A stretch of 38,556 nucleotides of DNA, from the NCBI GenBank assembly GCA_040143965.1, contig JASJQH010000046.1, positions 1 through 38,556 of the forward strand. Direction: 5' to 3'. The position numbers and the translations under genes are program-made. The stretch is from Basidiobolus ranarum (Eukaryota > Basidiobolomycota > Basidiobolomycetes > Basidiobolales). Positions 20,448 to 30,036 of the stretch are shown piece after piece. The notes under the pieces were generated by a model that saw only the letters and a program-made list of their open reading frames with translations, did not search any database and was not told the origin of the DNA. Every line of letters begins with the position of its first letter. Position 1 is the first letter of the stretch.

Positions 20448-22431
20448 CTAATAGGCAATGTTTTTTCCTTCAATGCTGACTTTAGGTCCAGGGTTTTTCT
20501 TTGGCCCACCCTTGAATCTAGACATATGGTTCTTGAGTTTTCTATACTTGTCGTTTCCTTTATTTCTCGAATCAGCGCGAATGTTTGATTTGGGAAGAAC
20601 ATCGTAAGCTGGTCGAAGAGATTGCGGAATCCGTGCTGATACGGAATAGCCCAGGTCTCCCGGTTGAAGATCGACAGGTTTTCTACATGCAAATAATGGT
20701 TGTTAGAACACTTTTGCATATCGTAGAAACAAAATAGGCACAAACCTTCCATCCACACCAAAGTTGCCACCTTTAGACACACTTGGTGAAGCATAGGATC
20801 TAGAAGAAACATCTTGGTTAATAAACACATAGATGTGTGTAGCTTATATTGATAACATACTCTTCTTGCTCGTAAGCAGCCTCACGAACCAGCCTATCTC
20901 TGTAGTTTTGACTTCTTCTAAGGATAGGTCGACTCCACTTGTCTATGAAGCAGCAGCCAGCAATTAGATCAAGTGTTGTCATATCGAAAGCAGTATAATA
21001 AATGTAAACAAACCAACTAAGGCCTCAGCGAGACGGCGGATTCTTTGAGTAACTCGATCAGTTTTCGTGAAAAACATGACAATTCTACCCACGCCAGATT
21101 CACGAAGATTTTCAGTACGAATGGGGAGCTGAATGGTGAGGCAGTTAAGTCTTAAGCTTGCGCGGAATGTGAATGAACAAACAGCTTACTTTATCTAAGA
21201 TTTGAAGCATTTCAGTTTGAATATCCAAACTGGATAGCGCACCATCGGGCAATGGTTCGAGCCACATCTTGATCGGCTCTAGAATATGGTTCTCAACGAA
21301 GGCTTCGTGAAGATTAGATCTAATTCAAGAATATGTTTAAACAATTATTCCGTTAATGATATGAACTGCTCTGCTTACTTGCGCAACTGGATCATTACTT
21401 GAGGTAAAATCCGAATTTTGGCGATTGCGGGTTTTCTTTCATTGTTCGCTTCAATATCACTGTATGCCGCTTGCTTCATACGTTCACGAAGATCAACAAT
21501 CATGTCATCGTTTCGTTCATCCAAATCCTTATATCACAAAGGAAGGGTTAAGTGAGATTCGATATTTTCTAATTTCTACTATATTTGTTACCTCTTCATC
21601 TTTTCTACTTTTTTTCTTACGTCCATTCATACTGGCCAAAGCGGCATCGAAATCTCGACGAACCTCATCAAGAAGAGCTGTAATTTGACGATGTGAATAC
21701 TCGTAGCCGCTACTTCCAACAAAAATTTATATAAATATGCGAACCTTGTTTAGGATCTTTAACACTGTGTTCGTCATCATCATCTCTATCTCTTCTTTTA
21801 TATTCCCTTTCCTCATCTCTATCGTCTCTTTCTCTTCTACGAGGTTTTTCTTGTCTTTCAATTCTACAAAAGAGAGATAACAAGGATGCAAGAGGTGAGT
21901 ATTCTTCTTTTTACGAAGAGACAATCCCTTTGAAGCATGAATTTCCAACCAACCTAGGTCTTTCAGCACGTTGTTCTGGAGAGCCTTCCCGTTTACGACG
22001 AAAAGAAGGCAAAGAATCGAGTGAAGAGTGAGTTTCCTTGGGTTCGTCTTCTACTCTTGTTCTAGCCGGAGAGGGTTCGTCTTAGTTCAATTCAATATAA
22101 AAGAAATATTAGTAAAGAAAGGAAAGAATACATTCACTTTCATCTCAATAAAATAATCAAGTGCTCGTTTGTTTTAAAAGTATTCGAAATAAAAACGCGT
22201 GAAAGTTGTTAAAGTGTAATTCCAAGTACCTTCATCACTTAATTTATCTAACTTATCAAGATCGGAGAGATCTTCTTCATCACTGTTTCCGAAAATTTCG
22301 GACTCAAGCGTGCGCTATAATATAAAATAACCATGAATTATTTGAGTAAGTCAAGAAGTGTAAATGCGTGATGAGGAACATGTTTAGAACTAGTGAAATA
22401 GAGTAAATTCTACCTTTTCATTATTTGACAT
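20448..22431 (-). CDS. IWS1: Transcription elongation factor Iws1/Spn1, with one-base frame break
   Basis: Ten exons on the minus strand: 22431-22414, 22314-22230, 22080-21954, 21863-21592, 21527-21379, 21319-21190, 21128-21014, 20942-20861, 20799-20746, 20682-20448, about 421 residues. The N-terminal 120 residues are charged and acidic (SDEEDLSDLDKLDKLSDE, then RRRERDDRDEER), typical of the Spt6-interacting tail region. The core is the Iws1 TFIIS-N-like domain: LRERMKQAA, KPAIAKIRILPQV, MWLEPLPDGALSSLDIQTEM, LRESGVGRIVMFFTK, DKWSRP. The C-terminus has the SIEGKN motif. Iws1 binds Spt6 and RNA polymerase II. In exon 4 the two halves are out of phase by one base; skipping one base of the A5 run at 21721-21725, or a 28-31-nt micro-intron, restores a continuous frame. 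All other junctions keep phase. Confidence 0.9.
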
Positions 22432-22896
22432 AGTCAAGGAAGGTACAATAAAATGGTCAAAGAGAAATCAAGGAATTTTGTGAGGAATAGTACTGATAAG
22501 GTGGTGAGTGTCACCATCAGTTGAGTGATTATGAAATCGGTGTAGATTTAGATTAAATCAAGGATTAATTCAATGATTAAGTATTTCTATTAGTTTTACT
22601 ACGTGCAATTTCACCAAATAGAATATAAATGTTGAAATAAAGCAATGTCTATATTACATTGAACTACGAAAAAAGAACATGATTGAAGTAAAAGAACACG
22701 AAACATGCAATGATGTGATGGGTGTATCCGTGGCAGAGTTAATGGATGAAGGGAGTCGAGGAAAAATAAAATAAATGGCTGAGATATATCTAGAAACAGT
22801 ATGTAATGAGTGTGTCAAAGTTCTAAATGATGCAATGTGATTATGAGAATGATGCTGTAAATATATGATGCAGAAGAGTTCATTTCCTACGGAGAA
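22432..22896. other. Spacer between the large PPR gene 3' end and IWS1
   Basis: 465 bp of AT-rich DNA between two minus-strand genes. No promoter motif, RNA gene or repeat was recognised. Confidence 0.5.
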
Positions 22897-25494
22897 TTAG
22901 ACAGCTGTAGACGGTTTGAACTTCCGGGAGTGTTGTCTAGTGTTCCGCGAGTAGATCCTGGATCTCCGTAAGGTACTGCTCAGTTTGGAGAAAAGCTGTG
23001 GAACCACGGTGTTATACATGGCGGGATCCGGGTCCAGTCCCACATCAATCATGGTTTGATATAATCTAGAAGCAGTGTCCAAGTCCATTTTCCGTATACA
23101 TCCACTGATTAACGTGGTGAAAGTTGCCTCGTTGGGAATGATGTCGTCGGCAATCATCGCGTTGAATACCGATAGAGCCTGGCGTATGTCGCCAGTTTTG
23201 ATATTTGCCTCGAGGATAGAGGTGTAAGTAACAACATTGGGGGTTAGCTTGCGATGAATCATGTCAGAGAGCAACTTCATAGCTCTTTCAGGATCGTCAT
23301 TCTTCAGATAACCGTCAATTAAAGCTGAATAGGTGATGCTATTTGGAGAGACTCCCTTAGACATCATGAGGTTGAACATACGCATTGCTCTGTTCATATC
23401 GTTGCGTTTGATCCAACCGTCAATGAGGGATGTGTAGGTGAATACGTCTGGAGCCACATCATTCGTAGACATTTCTTCGAATAGCTCCATGGCCTGCTTC
23501 ATACGATGCTGTTTTACACGAGCTTCTATAAGAATGCTGTAACAGACAGTATTGGGTTTGATACGATAAGCAGACATGCTACGAAACGCAGCGATGGCCT
23601 TCGTCATATCTCGTATTCTTACATAGCCTTCAATTAATGAACTAAAAGTATAAGCGTTTGGTCGAATGTTGGATTCCAGCATCTCATTAAGTAAATGCGA
23701 CGCTGTTTTTAAATCCCCGTTTTTGGTAAAACCATCGATTAGCGTGCTGTAGGTAACTTCATTAGGAACCACATTGAACTGGCTCATTTGAGAAAAGTAC
23801 TCCATAGCAACATCCATATTTCCGGATTTAACGTAACCATTGATTAATGCTGTGAATATGACATTATTTGGAGCGACGCGCCTGTCCAGCATCTCTTGAA
23901 AGATCTTCTCAGCTTGAGGCAGGTCGGCCAATCGCGCATATCCATTAACAAGAGTTGAGTAAGCAACCACGTTGGGTGTAATGTTCCGAGCGATCATTTG
24001 ATCAAAAAGCAATCTGGCTTTATCCATCCGAGAACTGCGAACACAACCATTCATCAGACACGTATATATATGTATATCGGGGTCAATACCTGCTTTACCC
24101 ATTCTATTGAGCATGTCGAGGGCTTCCGCCATACGAGAGTTTTTGACCAGCCCATTGATAAAGATACCATACGTCACAACGTTCGGTTGAAGTCGGTAAT
24201 TGGAAAGTGATTCAAAAATACCGAAAGCATCGGCAACTCGATGATTGTCTAAACATGCACGTATCAAGGCACCACATACTATTAAGTTCGGCTCGATTCC
24301 AAATTGAGGCATCAGCTTAAAGATACGCATCGCATTGTTAAAGTCACCCTTTTTCCCATAGCTATTTATTAGCACTGTGCAATCAATAGCATCGGGATTT
24401 ATGTTGTTCTTGACCATCTCATCAAAGTACTTTCCGGCCAGAGATAGCTGTGACATCCTGGCAAGACCGTGAATTAAGGTTCTGTAAGCTCTATCGTCGG
24501 GCTGCAACCCTTTGGCACTCATATCGCGAAATAGCTCCGAAGCTCGTGAAGCATCTGAACTCTCCAGAAGCATCCGGATCATTAAAGTGTAACACTTTGT
24601 ATCGGGTACAAGCTTATGCCGTATTATGTCTTGGTAAAATACCTTCAATAAGTTCTCTTTCTCAATCGCCGAGCATTTTCGAATTAGAAGGCTGAGTACG
24701 CTTGAAGATGGAAACGCCTTTCTCTTAGACATGTGAGAGTACAGTCTGAAGGCCTTCATATATTTGCAATCTTGCAAAAGTGTCAGAAGGGCTGTGTCAT
24801 AGGAGTCAATGAATTTCGAATAAGTTTCGAGTCCATAAAGTTTTTGAAACATAGCCGAGTCTATCATCAGCGGAAGAGTATCTTCGCGAGACTCATCCAG
24901 AATGTAGTTCAAAAATACACGGTTACCTGCAGTATTATGAGATAACGCTATTCTCACACATATTTCTAGAGCTTTTTTTGGATGTATTTTTACGATATCT
25001 CGTATCAATACATCAAGAGATTCTGGCTTGATACTTTTCTTATAGACAGCCAACCTTTCAATCAGTCTCTCTTTTCTATGCCCATCAAGTGCTGCATCGG
25101 CTTCAATGTCTTCAACAAGAGCGTTGAACCAGAACGGTTTTTTTTTATTCGAACATATCGCATTATCTAAAGATAATTCGGAGGCGCTGCTACTATGGAG
25201 TATTCCGTAATTTCTTCCAGTTGATTGAAATGCAGAACTGTTCTCGTATATCAATGTTCGTTGTGGGTTATTCAATCTAGGGTGAGTGAATTTCGTCGTT
25301 GTAGTATATTGAAGTCGGTTTTTAGTCAAGTGTTGTAGGCGTGGAAAAAGAGATGATTGTTTTGTTGACGACGAGCGAACCCATTGAATATGTCGAAAGA
25401 ATACTGAACTTGGAGGGGCCAATCTGTCGACAATTCGGGCCGACTGCCAAGTTATCATTTTACATAAGTAGGATGGTGTACTCGCCTGAAGCAA
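22897..25494 (-). CDS. Plant-like P-class pentatricopeptide repeat protein, probably mitochondrial
   Basis: 865 residues, intronless. Residues 1-60 are basic, rich in Ser/Arg and nearly acid-free (MITWQSARIVDRLAPPSS from Met13), fitting a mitochondrial presequence; translation may start at Met1 or Met13. From 264 to 823 lie sixteen contiguous PPR motifs of exactly 35 residues without gaps, plus a partial one at 824-836 and a degenerate one before 264. Most repeats read xxTYxxLIxGxxKxxxxxxAxxxFxxMxxxxxxPN. P-class PPR proteins bind single-stranded organellar RNA, one base per repeat, for processing, stability or translation. Such regularity is usual in plants and less so in ascomycete fungi, whose PPR motifs are degenerate. 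No extra C-terminal domain is present; the tail is short and basic. It is head-to-head with a second PPR gene. Confidence 0.95.
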   Translation of the reverse strand: MLQASTPSYLCKMITWQSARIVDRLAPPSSVFFRHIQWVRSSSTKQSSLFPRLQHLTKNRLQYTTTTKFTHPRLNNPQRTLIYENSSAFQSTGRNYGILHSSSASELSLDNAICSNKKKPFWFNALVEDIEADAALDGHRKERLIERLAVYKKSIKPESLDVLIRDIVKIHPKKALEICVRIALSHNTAGNRVFLNYILDESREDTLPLMIDSAMFQKLYGLETYSKFIDSYDTALLTLLQDCKYMKAFRLYSHMSKRKAFPSSSVLSLLIRKCSAIEKENLLKVFYQDIIRHKLVPDTKCYTLMIRMLLESSDASRASELFRDMSAKGLQPDDRAYRTLIHGLARMSQLSLAGKYFDEMVKNNINPDAIDCTVLINSYGKKGDFNNAMRIFKLMPQFGIEPNLIVCGALIRACLDNHRVADAFGIFESLSNYRLQPNVVTYGIFINGLVKNSRMAEALDMLNRMGKAGIDPDIHIYTCLMNGCVRSSRMDKARLLFDQMIARNITPNVVAYSTLVNGYARLADLPQAEKIFQEMLDRRVAPNNVIFTALINGYVKSGNMDVAMEYFSQMSQFNVVPNEVTYSTLIDGFTKNGDLKTASHLLNEMLESNIRPNAYTFSSLIEGYVRIRDMTKAIAAFRSMSAYRIKPNTVCYSILIEARVKQHRMKQAMELFEEMSTNDVAPDVFTYTSLIDGWIKRNDMNRAMRMFNLMMSKGVSPNSITYSALIDGYLKNDDPERAMKLLSDMIHRKLTPNVVTYTSILEANIKTGDIRQALSVFNAMIADDIIPNEATFTTLISGCIRKMDLDTASRLYQTMIDVGLDPDPAMYNTVVPQLFSKLSSTLRRSRIYSRNTRQHSRKFKPSTAV

Positions 25495-25989
25495 CTTGTG
25501 TTGTGGTAAAATTATCAGAGGTTTATTGTACCAATTATTCTAGAAAATCAAAGTCTAGAATAACCTTGACGAAGGGATACTTGTCTAGTAAATATTACAA
25601 ACACTTACTATCAACAAGTCAAATTTGCCTTCGTTACCTCACCAAAAACCTGCGTAAGGGCAACTATCATTGTTATAAAATTTCTCTGGCAAGTGATGAT
25701 AATTTTTTTGGGGATCTAAAAAATTCTATACCCATTAGGAGTTTAAGTTTACTATCCCATCATATAGATTGGGGCTCCGCCGTTACTCTCCTGCTGAAAT
25801 CCAGTGGCTAAGCTGCATTTGCAATGGATAAATGGCGTTTAGATTGAGTAAATAGTTATAAACAGATCCAGGACATGCAATTTATTAATCATGGAATATT
25901 TTTTCAAAAGCCATAGTGGGGTCTGTGGAATTTTTACCTTCACAGACGATTGTTCCCAGTAGTAGGAGTCCTCTTTTGAGCCTTCGAAT
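25495..25989. other. Divergent promoter region shared by two PPR genes
   Basis: 495 bp between the starts of the head-to-head PPR genes. A plus-strand open frame (25341-25811) crosses it but overlaps the PPR coding start in antisense and has no recognisable family. No TATA motif is obvious, as might be expected of a housekeeping-type bidirectional promoter. Confidence 0.5.
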
Positions 25990-27375
25990 ATGCTTTTTCG
26001 GTCTTCGTTTGTATTGACTTTTAAACGTATTTTATCTATACCATTTTCATTTAGACTTGTCCATACTCAACCTCGTTCACCCGCCTCGCGCAAGGACGTG
26101 AGCAAAGCCCATTTTTTACCTAACAACCGGGTCTCTTCTTACGAACAACGCTGGTTATTAGAAATTTTCGAGTTGAACGAGCTTCGGTATGGGTTGAAAC
26201 GCAATTCACTAGAAACTGTGTCAAAATCCATATCAAAATTGGTGGAATTACGAAGTGGAGAAGTTATCACTGTTAAAGAATTTATGAAAGTAGCACAAAT
26301 GTTTACTCATCATTCCGTGTCGGTCACTGAACGCAACAAAAAATTGGAGTTATTACGGTACTCACTAAGTCCCTGCATTCCCAGTGTTGTTTCAACCCAA
26401 AAATATTCGTATTTATTACGAATTTTATGTAAGTTGAGCGAAACCGCGCAAGTTAAATCCATACTGAATGAGATGTCACGTAAGAAGATGCACCCTGAAA
26501 CTTCCGCATTCAACCATATTTTGGACTTTTTGGCTGACAAAGAGTTTGATTATGCTTTGAAAGTATTTAGAGAAGCTTGTGAATCTCTATTCGTACCTGA
26601 TGTTGCTACCTTTACTACTCTGATAAAGCGAGGAAAATCCCAAGACGTTTCCATCATATATTCTTTGCACCATGAGTTTTCCAATGCTGGTTTAGTACCA
26701 ACTTTGAAATTTTACAACATACTTGTAGATGCCTATACTCAATTAGGGGATATTTCAAAAGCCAGGAAGATGATGGATGAAATGCGAAGCAAAAATATTG
26801 AACCCAACATTGTAACTTACTCCAGCTTAATCAATGGATTTGTAAAGCTAGGAGATACTATGAGTATCACCCAACTCTACAATGAAATAATCGCACGAAA
26901 TATTAAACCCGATGTCATTTTATTGACAACTCTCATGAAGGTTTACGGTGACCGGTCAGACGCCGTAAAAGTTTTAGATATTTATCAAATGATGCGTCAA
27001 CACCAGGTTTCCTTGGATGTCCGTGCTTATACTACATTAATACACGCCCTAACTCGTACATCCGCGGACACCCAGGCATATCGAGTTGTATTGGAAGAGA
27101 TGGAAAAGGAGGGACTCCAACCAAACGTGGTAACCTACTCTATATTGATTGACGCCTACGCTAAGGCTGGAGATATTTCTGAAGCGCATAGATTGTTCAA
27201 CTCAATGAAAGATCGTGGCATAATGCCTGACAAAATAGCCTACGACATACTTATCCAAGGATATGTTAGAATGGGACATGGGCACGCAGGAAAACAACTC
27301 TATGACGAAATGCTCTCCAACAAAATCCTCCCCAAAGAAGGGACTTACGTTGCAGTGGCGCCCTTTTTGAAATGA
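25990..27375 (+). CDS. Second PPR protein, probably mitochondrial
   Basis: 461 residues, intronless. The first 30 residues (MLFRSSFVLTFKRILSIPFS, then RLVHTQPRSP) are basic and hydrophobic without acids, a likely mitochondrial presequence with an Arg near a cleavage-type site. The C-terminal half holds about eight PPR motifs: AFNHILDFL..., TFTTLIKRG..., FYNILVDAYTQLGD..., TYSSLINGFVKLGD..., LLTTLMKVYG..., AYTTLIHALTR..., TYSILIDAYAKAGD..., AYDILIQGYVRMG.... The region between residues 50 and 160 is helical-looking but not clearly PPR. Repeats are less regular than in the neighbour (34-36 residues, some without P at position 34). The two genes probably share origin and compartment. The RNA target is unknown. 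Confidence 0.93.
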   Translation: MLFRSSFVLTFKRILSIPFSFRLVHTQPRSPASRKDVSKAHFLPNNRVSSYEQRWLLEIFELNELRYGLKRNSLETVSKSISKLVELRSGEVITVKEFMKVAQMFTHHSVSVTERNKKLELLRYSLSPCIPSVVSTQKYSYLLRILCKLSETAQVKSILNEMSRKKMHPETSAFNHILDFLADKEFDYALKVFREACESLFVPDVATFTTLIKRGKSQDVSIIYSLHHEFSNAGLVPTLKFYNILVDAYTQLGDISKARKMMDEMRSKNIEPNIVTYSSLINGFVKLGDTMSITQLYNEIIARNIKPDVILLTTLMKVYGDRSDAVKVLDIYQMMRQHQVSLDVRAYTTLIHALTRTSADTQAYRVVLEEMEKEGLQPNVVTYSILIDAYAKAGDISEAHRLFNSMKDRGIMPDKIAYDILIQGYVRMGHGHAGKQLYDEMLSNKILPKEGTYVAVAPFLK

Positions 27376-28509
27376 AAGATATCTATGGCGTTCATCTCAT
27401 CATCACCGTCCATGTTTCTCATTCTCGTTGCATTCTCTTAGTAGATTTCAATGTAAATATTCAATTGAATTATGTACAATAGATAAAATCATTACAATAA
27501 CAACTATTAGCGTAGCAATTCTATAAATATATGTATCCATCTTATCTGGAGCAAACGGCTGTAGGATCAGTGACCAATGTTTACCCTGTAAACACCTCAA
27601 TTAGTAATCTACTTATCTTGCGCATGAAAGAGGATGAGATTGATTCGCACATGATGCAAGGTGCAAGGCATAAACCTTAATTATTACCAGCAGTTGGAAA
27701 CAGATATAGAGGATTGTAGTAGCATGCAAAATTATTGAATGCAACATGTGATTAAAAAAAACCCAGTGATAATTACCACGATCGACCATTTTCCCCCGTT
27801 ATTGTGCACAAACGTCTAAGATCATCTTTTTTGGAAACTTCGGAGCAGGGAGATGACTCACATTCATATATGTACTTGACTACGCTACATTCCCATGTGG
27901 GGCAATTTGAATGCAGAAAATGAACTTTCATTGTCCAGTCAGATTCTAGTGCGGCAAAAATTCACGAAAGCAGAGCGAATCAATGGCCAAGATAAGGATT
28001 TAAGCACCGAATATAGTGGATTCTGGTCAAACAAAGAGACTCAATTAGTTTGGTGCAAGCCAAGTCAGAACGAACACTGATTGACAGTGAAGATGGATCT
28101 TGGTAACTTTAATACTTGTTCCATACACTAGTTGGCGGGTTTACAAATCAATCTAATAAAGATTTGTTGGTTGCATAACTCGGAGGTGATCGATACGAAT
28201 AGTGGAACATCCTTAATACTAATTTAGATCTCAGGAGACTAGATAACCCAGGTAAGAGCCATTTCTCAGCTTATTGGTCAAATACGGTAAACTCCAGAGT
28301 TAGCTTCTTTTTCCTGAACAAGTAGAGTGATTGGGTTTGAAATTGTATATAAAGTAGGGCCACGGCCACGACGACACCAACAAACATTATCGCTTACATC
28401 TCGTGAGGTTGAAGCAACCCATTTCGTGCATACTTTTACTAACCCGCCTATATACCTTTTTTCTTCTAATTAAAACTATTCCTTATTCACTGTACATATT
28501 GATTCAGTC
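27376..28509. other. Upstream region of the amino-acid permease
   Basis: 1.1 kb without a supportable gene; a 61-codon frame at 27895-28080 has no resemblance. It contains the permease TATA box (28346-28353) and one GATAAG motif (27991-27996), plus scattered GATAA/TTATC sites that could bind a GATA-type nitrogen regulator. This is expected for permeases but not demonstrated here. Confidence 0.5.
28346..28353 (+). promoter_or_regulatory. Candidate TATA box of the permease gene
   Basis: TATATAAA lies 156 bp before the ATG, followed by a pyrimidine-rich leader (28430-28480) typical of fungal transcription start regions. Confidence 0.6.
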
Positions 28510-30036
28510 ATGGATTACGAACTAAGGCCAGTATCCAAGACTGACAATGAGGTCGAAGTAGAGAAAGGCTCCTTAACCGAACAACCGCAAGAGGCCCTGC
28601 CAAGACATTTGAAGGCCCGTCACTTGTCCATGATCACCATCGGTGGTACGATCGGAACTGGATTGTTCTTAGCCAGTGGCAATTCTATAGCCCAAGCAGG
28701 CCCTGGTGGAGCGTTGGTAGCATACGGATCAATTGGTATCATGGTGTATTTTCTTATGACGAGTCTGGGTGAAATGGCTACCTACATGCCTGTATCCGGA
28801 TCCTTCAATACCTATGGTAGTCGCTTCGTTGACCCCGCCTTTGGATTTGCATTGGGATGGAATTACTGGTACGTTTGGACAACTACCATTGCTGTAGAAC
28901 TTTCCGCGTCCTCGGTTATTGTCAGATTTTGGCTTCCTAATGTTCCCTCCTTCATCTGGAGTTTAATTATTTTGGTGATTATTATGGGTCTGAATTGCAT
29001 ATCCGTCAAGGGATATGGAGAATCTGAGTATTGGTTTTCGATGATCAAGGTGATTACCGTGGTTATATTTGTGATCATTGGCATCCTGGTTGCCGCTGGT
29101 GTTTTGGGTGGTAAGACTTACGGCTTTAGTAACTACACCATTGGTGAAGCTCCGTTCCGAAATGGATTTGGTGGAGTGGTCAGCGTATTTCTTGTAGCTG
29201 GTTTCTCCTTCCAAGGTTCTGAGATGGTTGGTATCACTGCCGGTGAAAGTAGCAACCCTGAAAAGAACATCCCTAAGGCTGTGAAGCAAATTTTCTGGAG
29301 AATCCTTCTCTTCTATATCCTTTCTATTTTCGTGATTGGTCTGCTTATTCCATACAACGATCCCAAATTGATGGAAGCCAACGAGAATGATCCGAATGCC
29401 ATTGCCCAAAGTCCATTCACTTTAGGCTTTGAAATGGCAGGTCTAGGTCCAGCACCATCCATTATGAATGCGGTAATTTTGACCACTATCCTTTCAGCTG
29501 GTAACTCGGGAGTTTATGCTGCATCCCGTACTTTGTGGGTTTTGGCCAACGAAAAGAAAGCCCCTCGATTCTTACGTAAAGTTACGAAAAACGGAATCCC
29601 CATCTATGCGTTACTGTTCACTTGCGGATTCTCTTGCATTACTTTCCTTTCATCCTTGTTCGGAGATAAGGTTGTGTACAATTGGCTTCTATCCTCTTCT
29701 GGAGTGGCTGGCTTCGTCGCGTGGTTTGGTATTGCCTTTAACCATTGGAGATTCCGCCGAGCATTCCTCGCTCAAGGAAAGAAGCTTTCAGATCTTCCTT
29801 ACCGTGCAAAGTTTTATCCATTTGGACCTATCCTTGCTTGTGTTTGCTGTATTATAGTGATTTTCGGACAAGCTTACTTCATCATCACTCAACATCCATT
29901 CCAATGGACCAATCTGTTGGCCAATTATATCGGAGTCATTGGATTTATCATCCTTTTCTTCGGTTATAAGATTGTACACAAAACCAAGCTGGTTCCTTTA
30001 ATGGAATGTGATTTCTCTAGACTAAATGTTCAGTAA
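28510..30036 (+). CDS. Amino-acid permease, LysP-like member of the APC family
   Basis: 508 residues, intronless, with about twelve hydrophobic segments. Helix 1 carries the APC unwound-helix motif GGTIGTGLF (45-53), followed by AGPGGALVAY (63-72), GEMATYMPVSGSF (88-100), FGFALGWNYWY (111-121), SVKGYGESEYWFS, GFSFQGSEMVGITAGESS, NIPKAVKQIFWRILLFY and SPFTLGFEMAG. This set is the classical fungal/bacterial amino-acid transporter pattern; the wording of the MPVSGSF-TYG, GWNYWY and AVELSAS region is closest to bacterial lysine permease LysP in my recollection. Both tails are short (about 35 and 25 residues), whereas most yeast-type permeases run to 550-650 residues. It should import amino acids by proton symport at the plasma membrane; lysine is a guess. 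Its 3' end faces Mo25. Confidence 0.93.
   Translation: MDYELRPVSKTDNEVEVEKGSLTEQPQEALPRHLKARHLSMITIGGTIGTGLFLASGNSIAQAGPGGALVAYGSIGIMVYFLMTSLGEMATYMPVSGSFNTYGSRFVDPAFGFALGWNYWYVWTTTIAVELSASSVIVRFWLPNVPSFIWSLIILVIIMGLNCISVKGYGESEYWFSMIKVITVVIFVIIGILVAAGVLGGKTYGFSNYTIGEAPFRNGFGGVVSVFLVAGFSFQGSEMVGITAGESSNPEKNIPKAVKQIFWRILLFYILSIFVIGLLIPYNDPKLMEANENDPNAIAQSPFTLGFEMAGLGPAPSIMNAVILTTILSAGNSGVYAASRTLWVLANEKKAPRFLRKVTKNGIPIYALLFTCGFSCITFLSSLFGDKVVYNWLLSSSGVAGFVAWFGIAFNHWRFRRAFLAQGKKLSDLPYRAKFYPFGPILACVCCIIVIFGQAYFIITQHPFQWTNLLANYIGVIGFIILFFGYKIVHKTKLVPLMECDFSRLNVQ

Noticed and set aside
20189-20830. 213-codon minus-strand open frame
   Set aside because: It reads the last IWS1 exons and introns in a wrong frame; the correct frame gives the conserved Iws1 C-terminus ending SIEGKNIAY.
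25341-25811. 156-codon plus-strand open frame across the PPR divergent promoter
   Set aside because: It starts with GTG, overlaps the large PPR gene in antisense, has no recognisable domain, and lies where a promoter is needed.
29788-29979. Minus-strand frames within the permease, PPR and ABC genes
   Set aside because: Shadow frames of strong coding sequences; none shows an independent motif.
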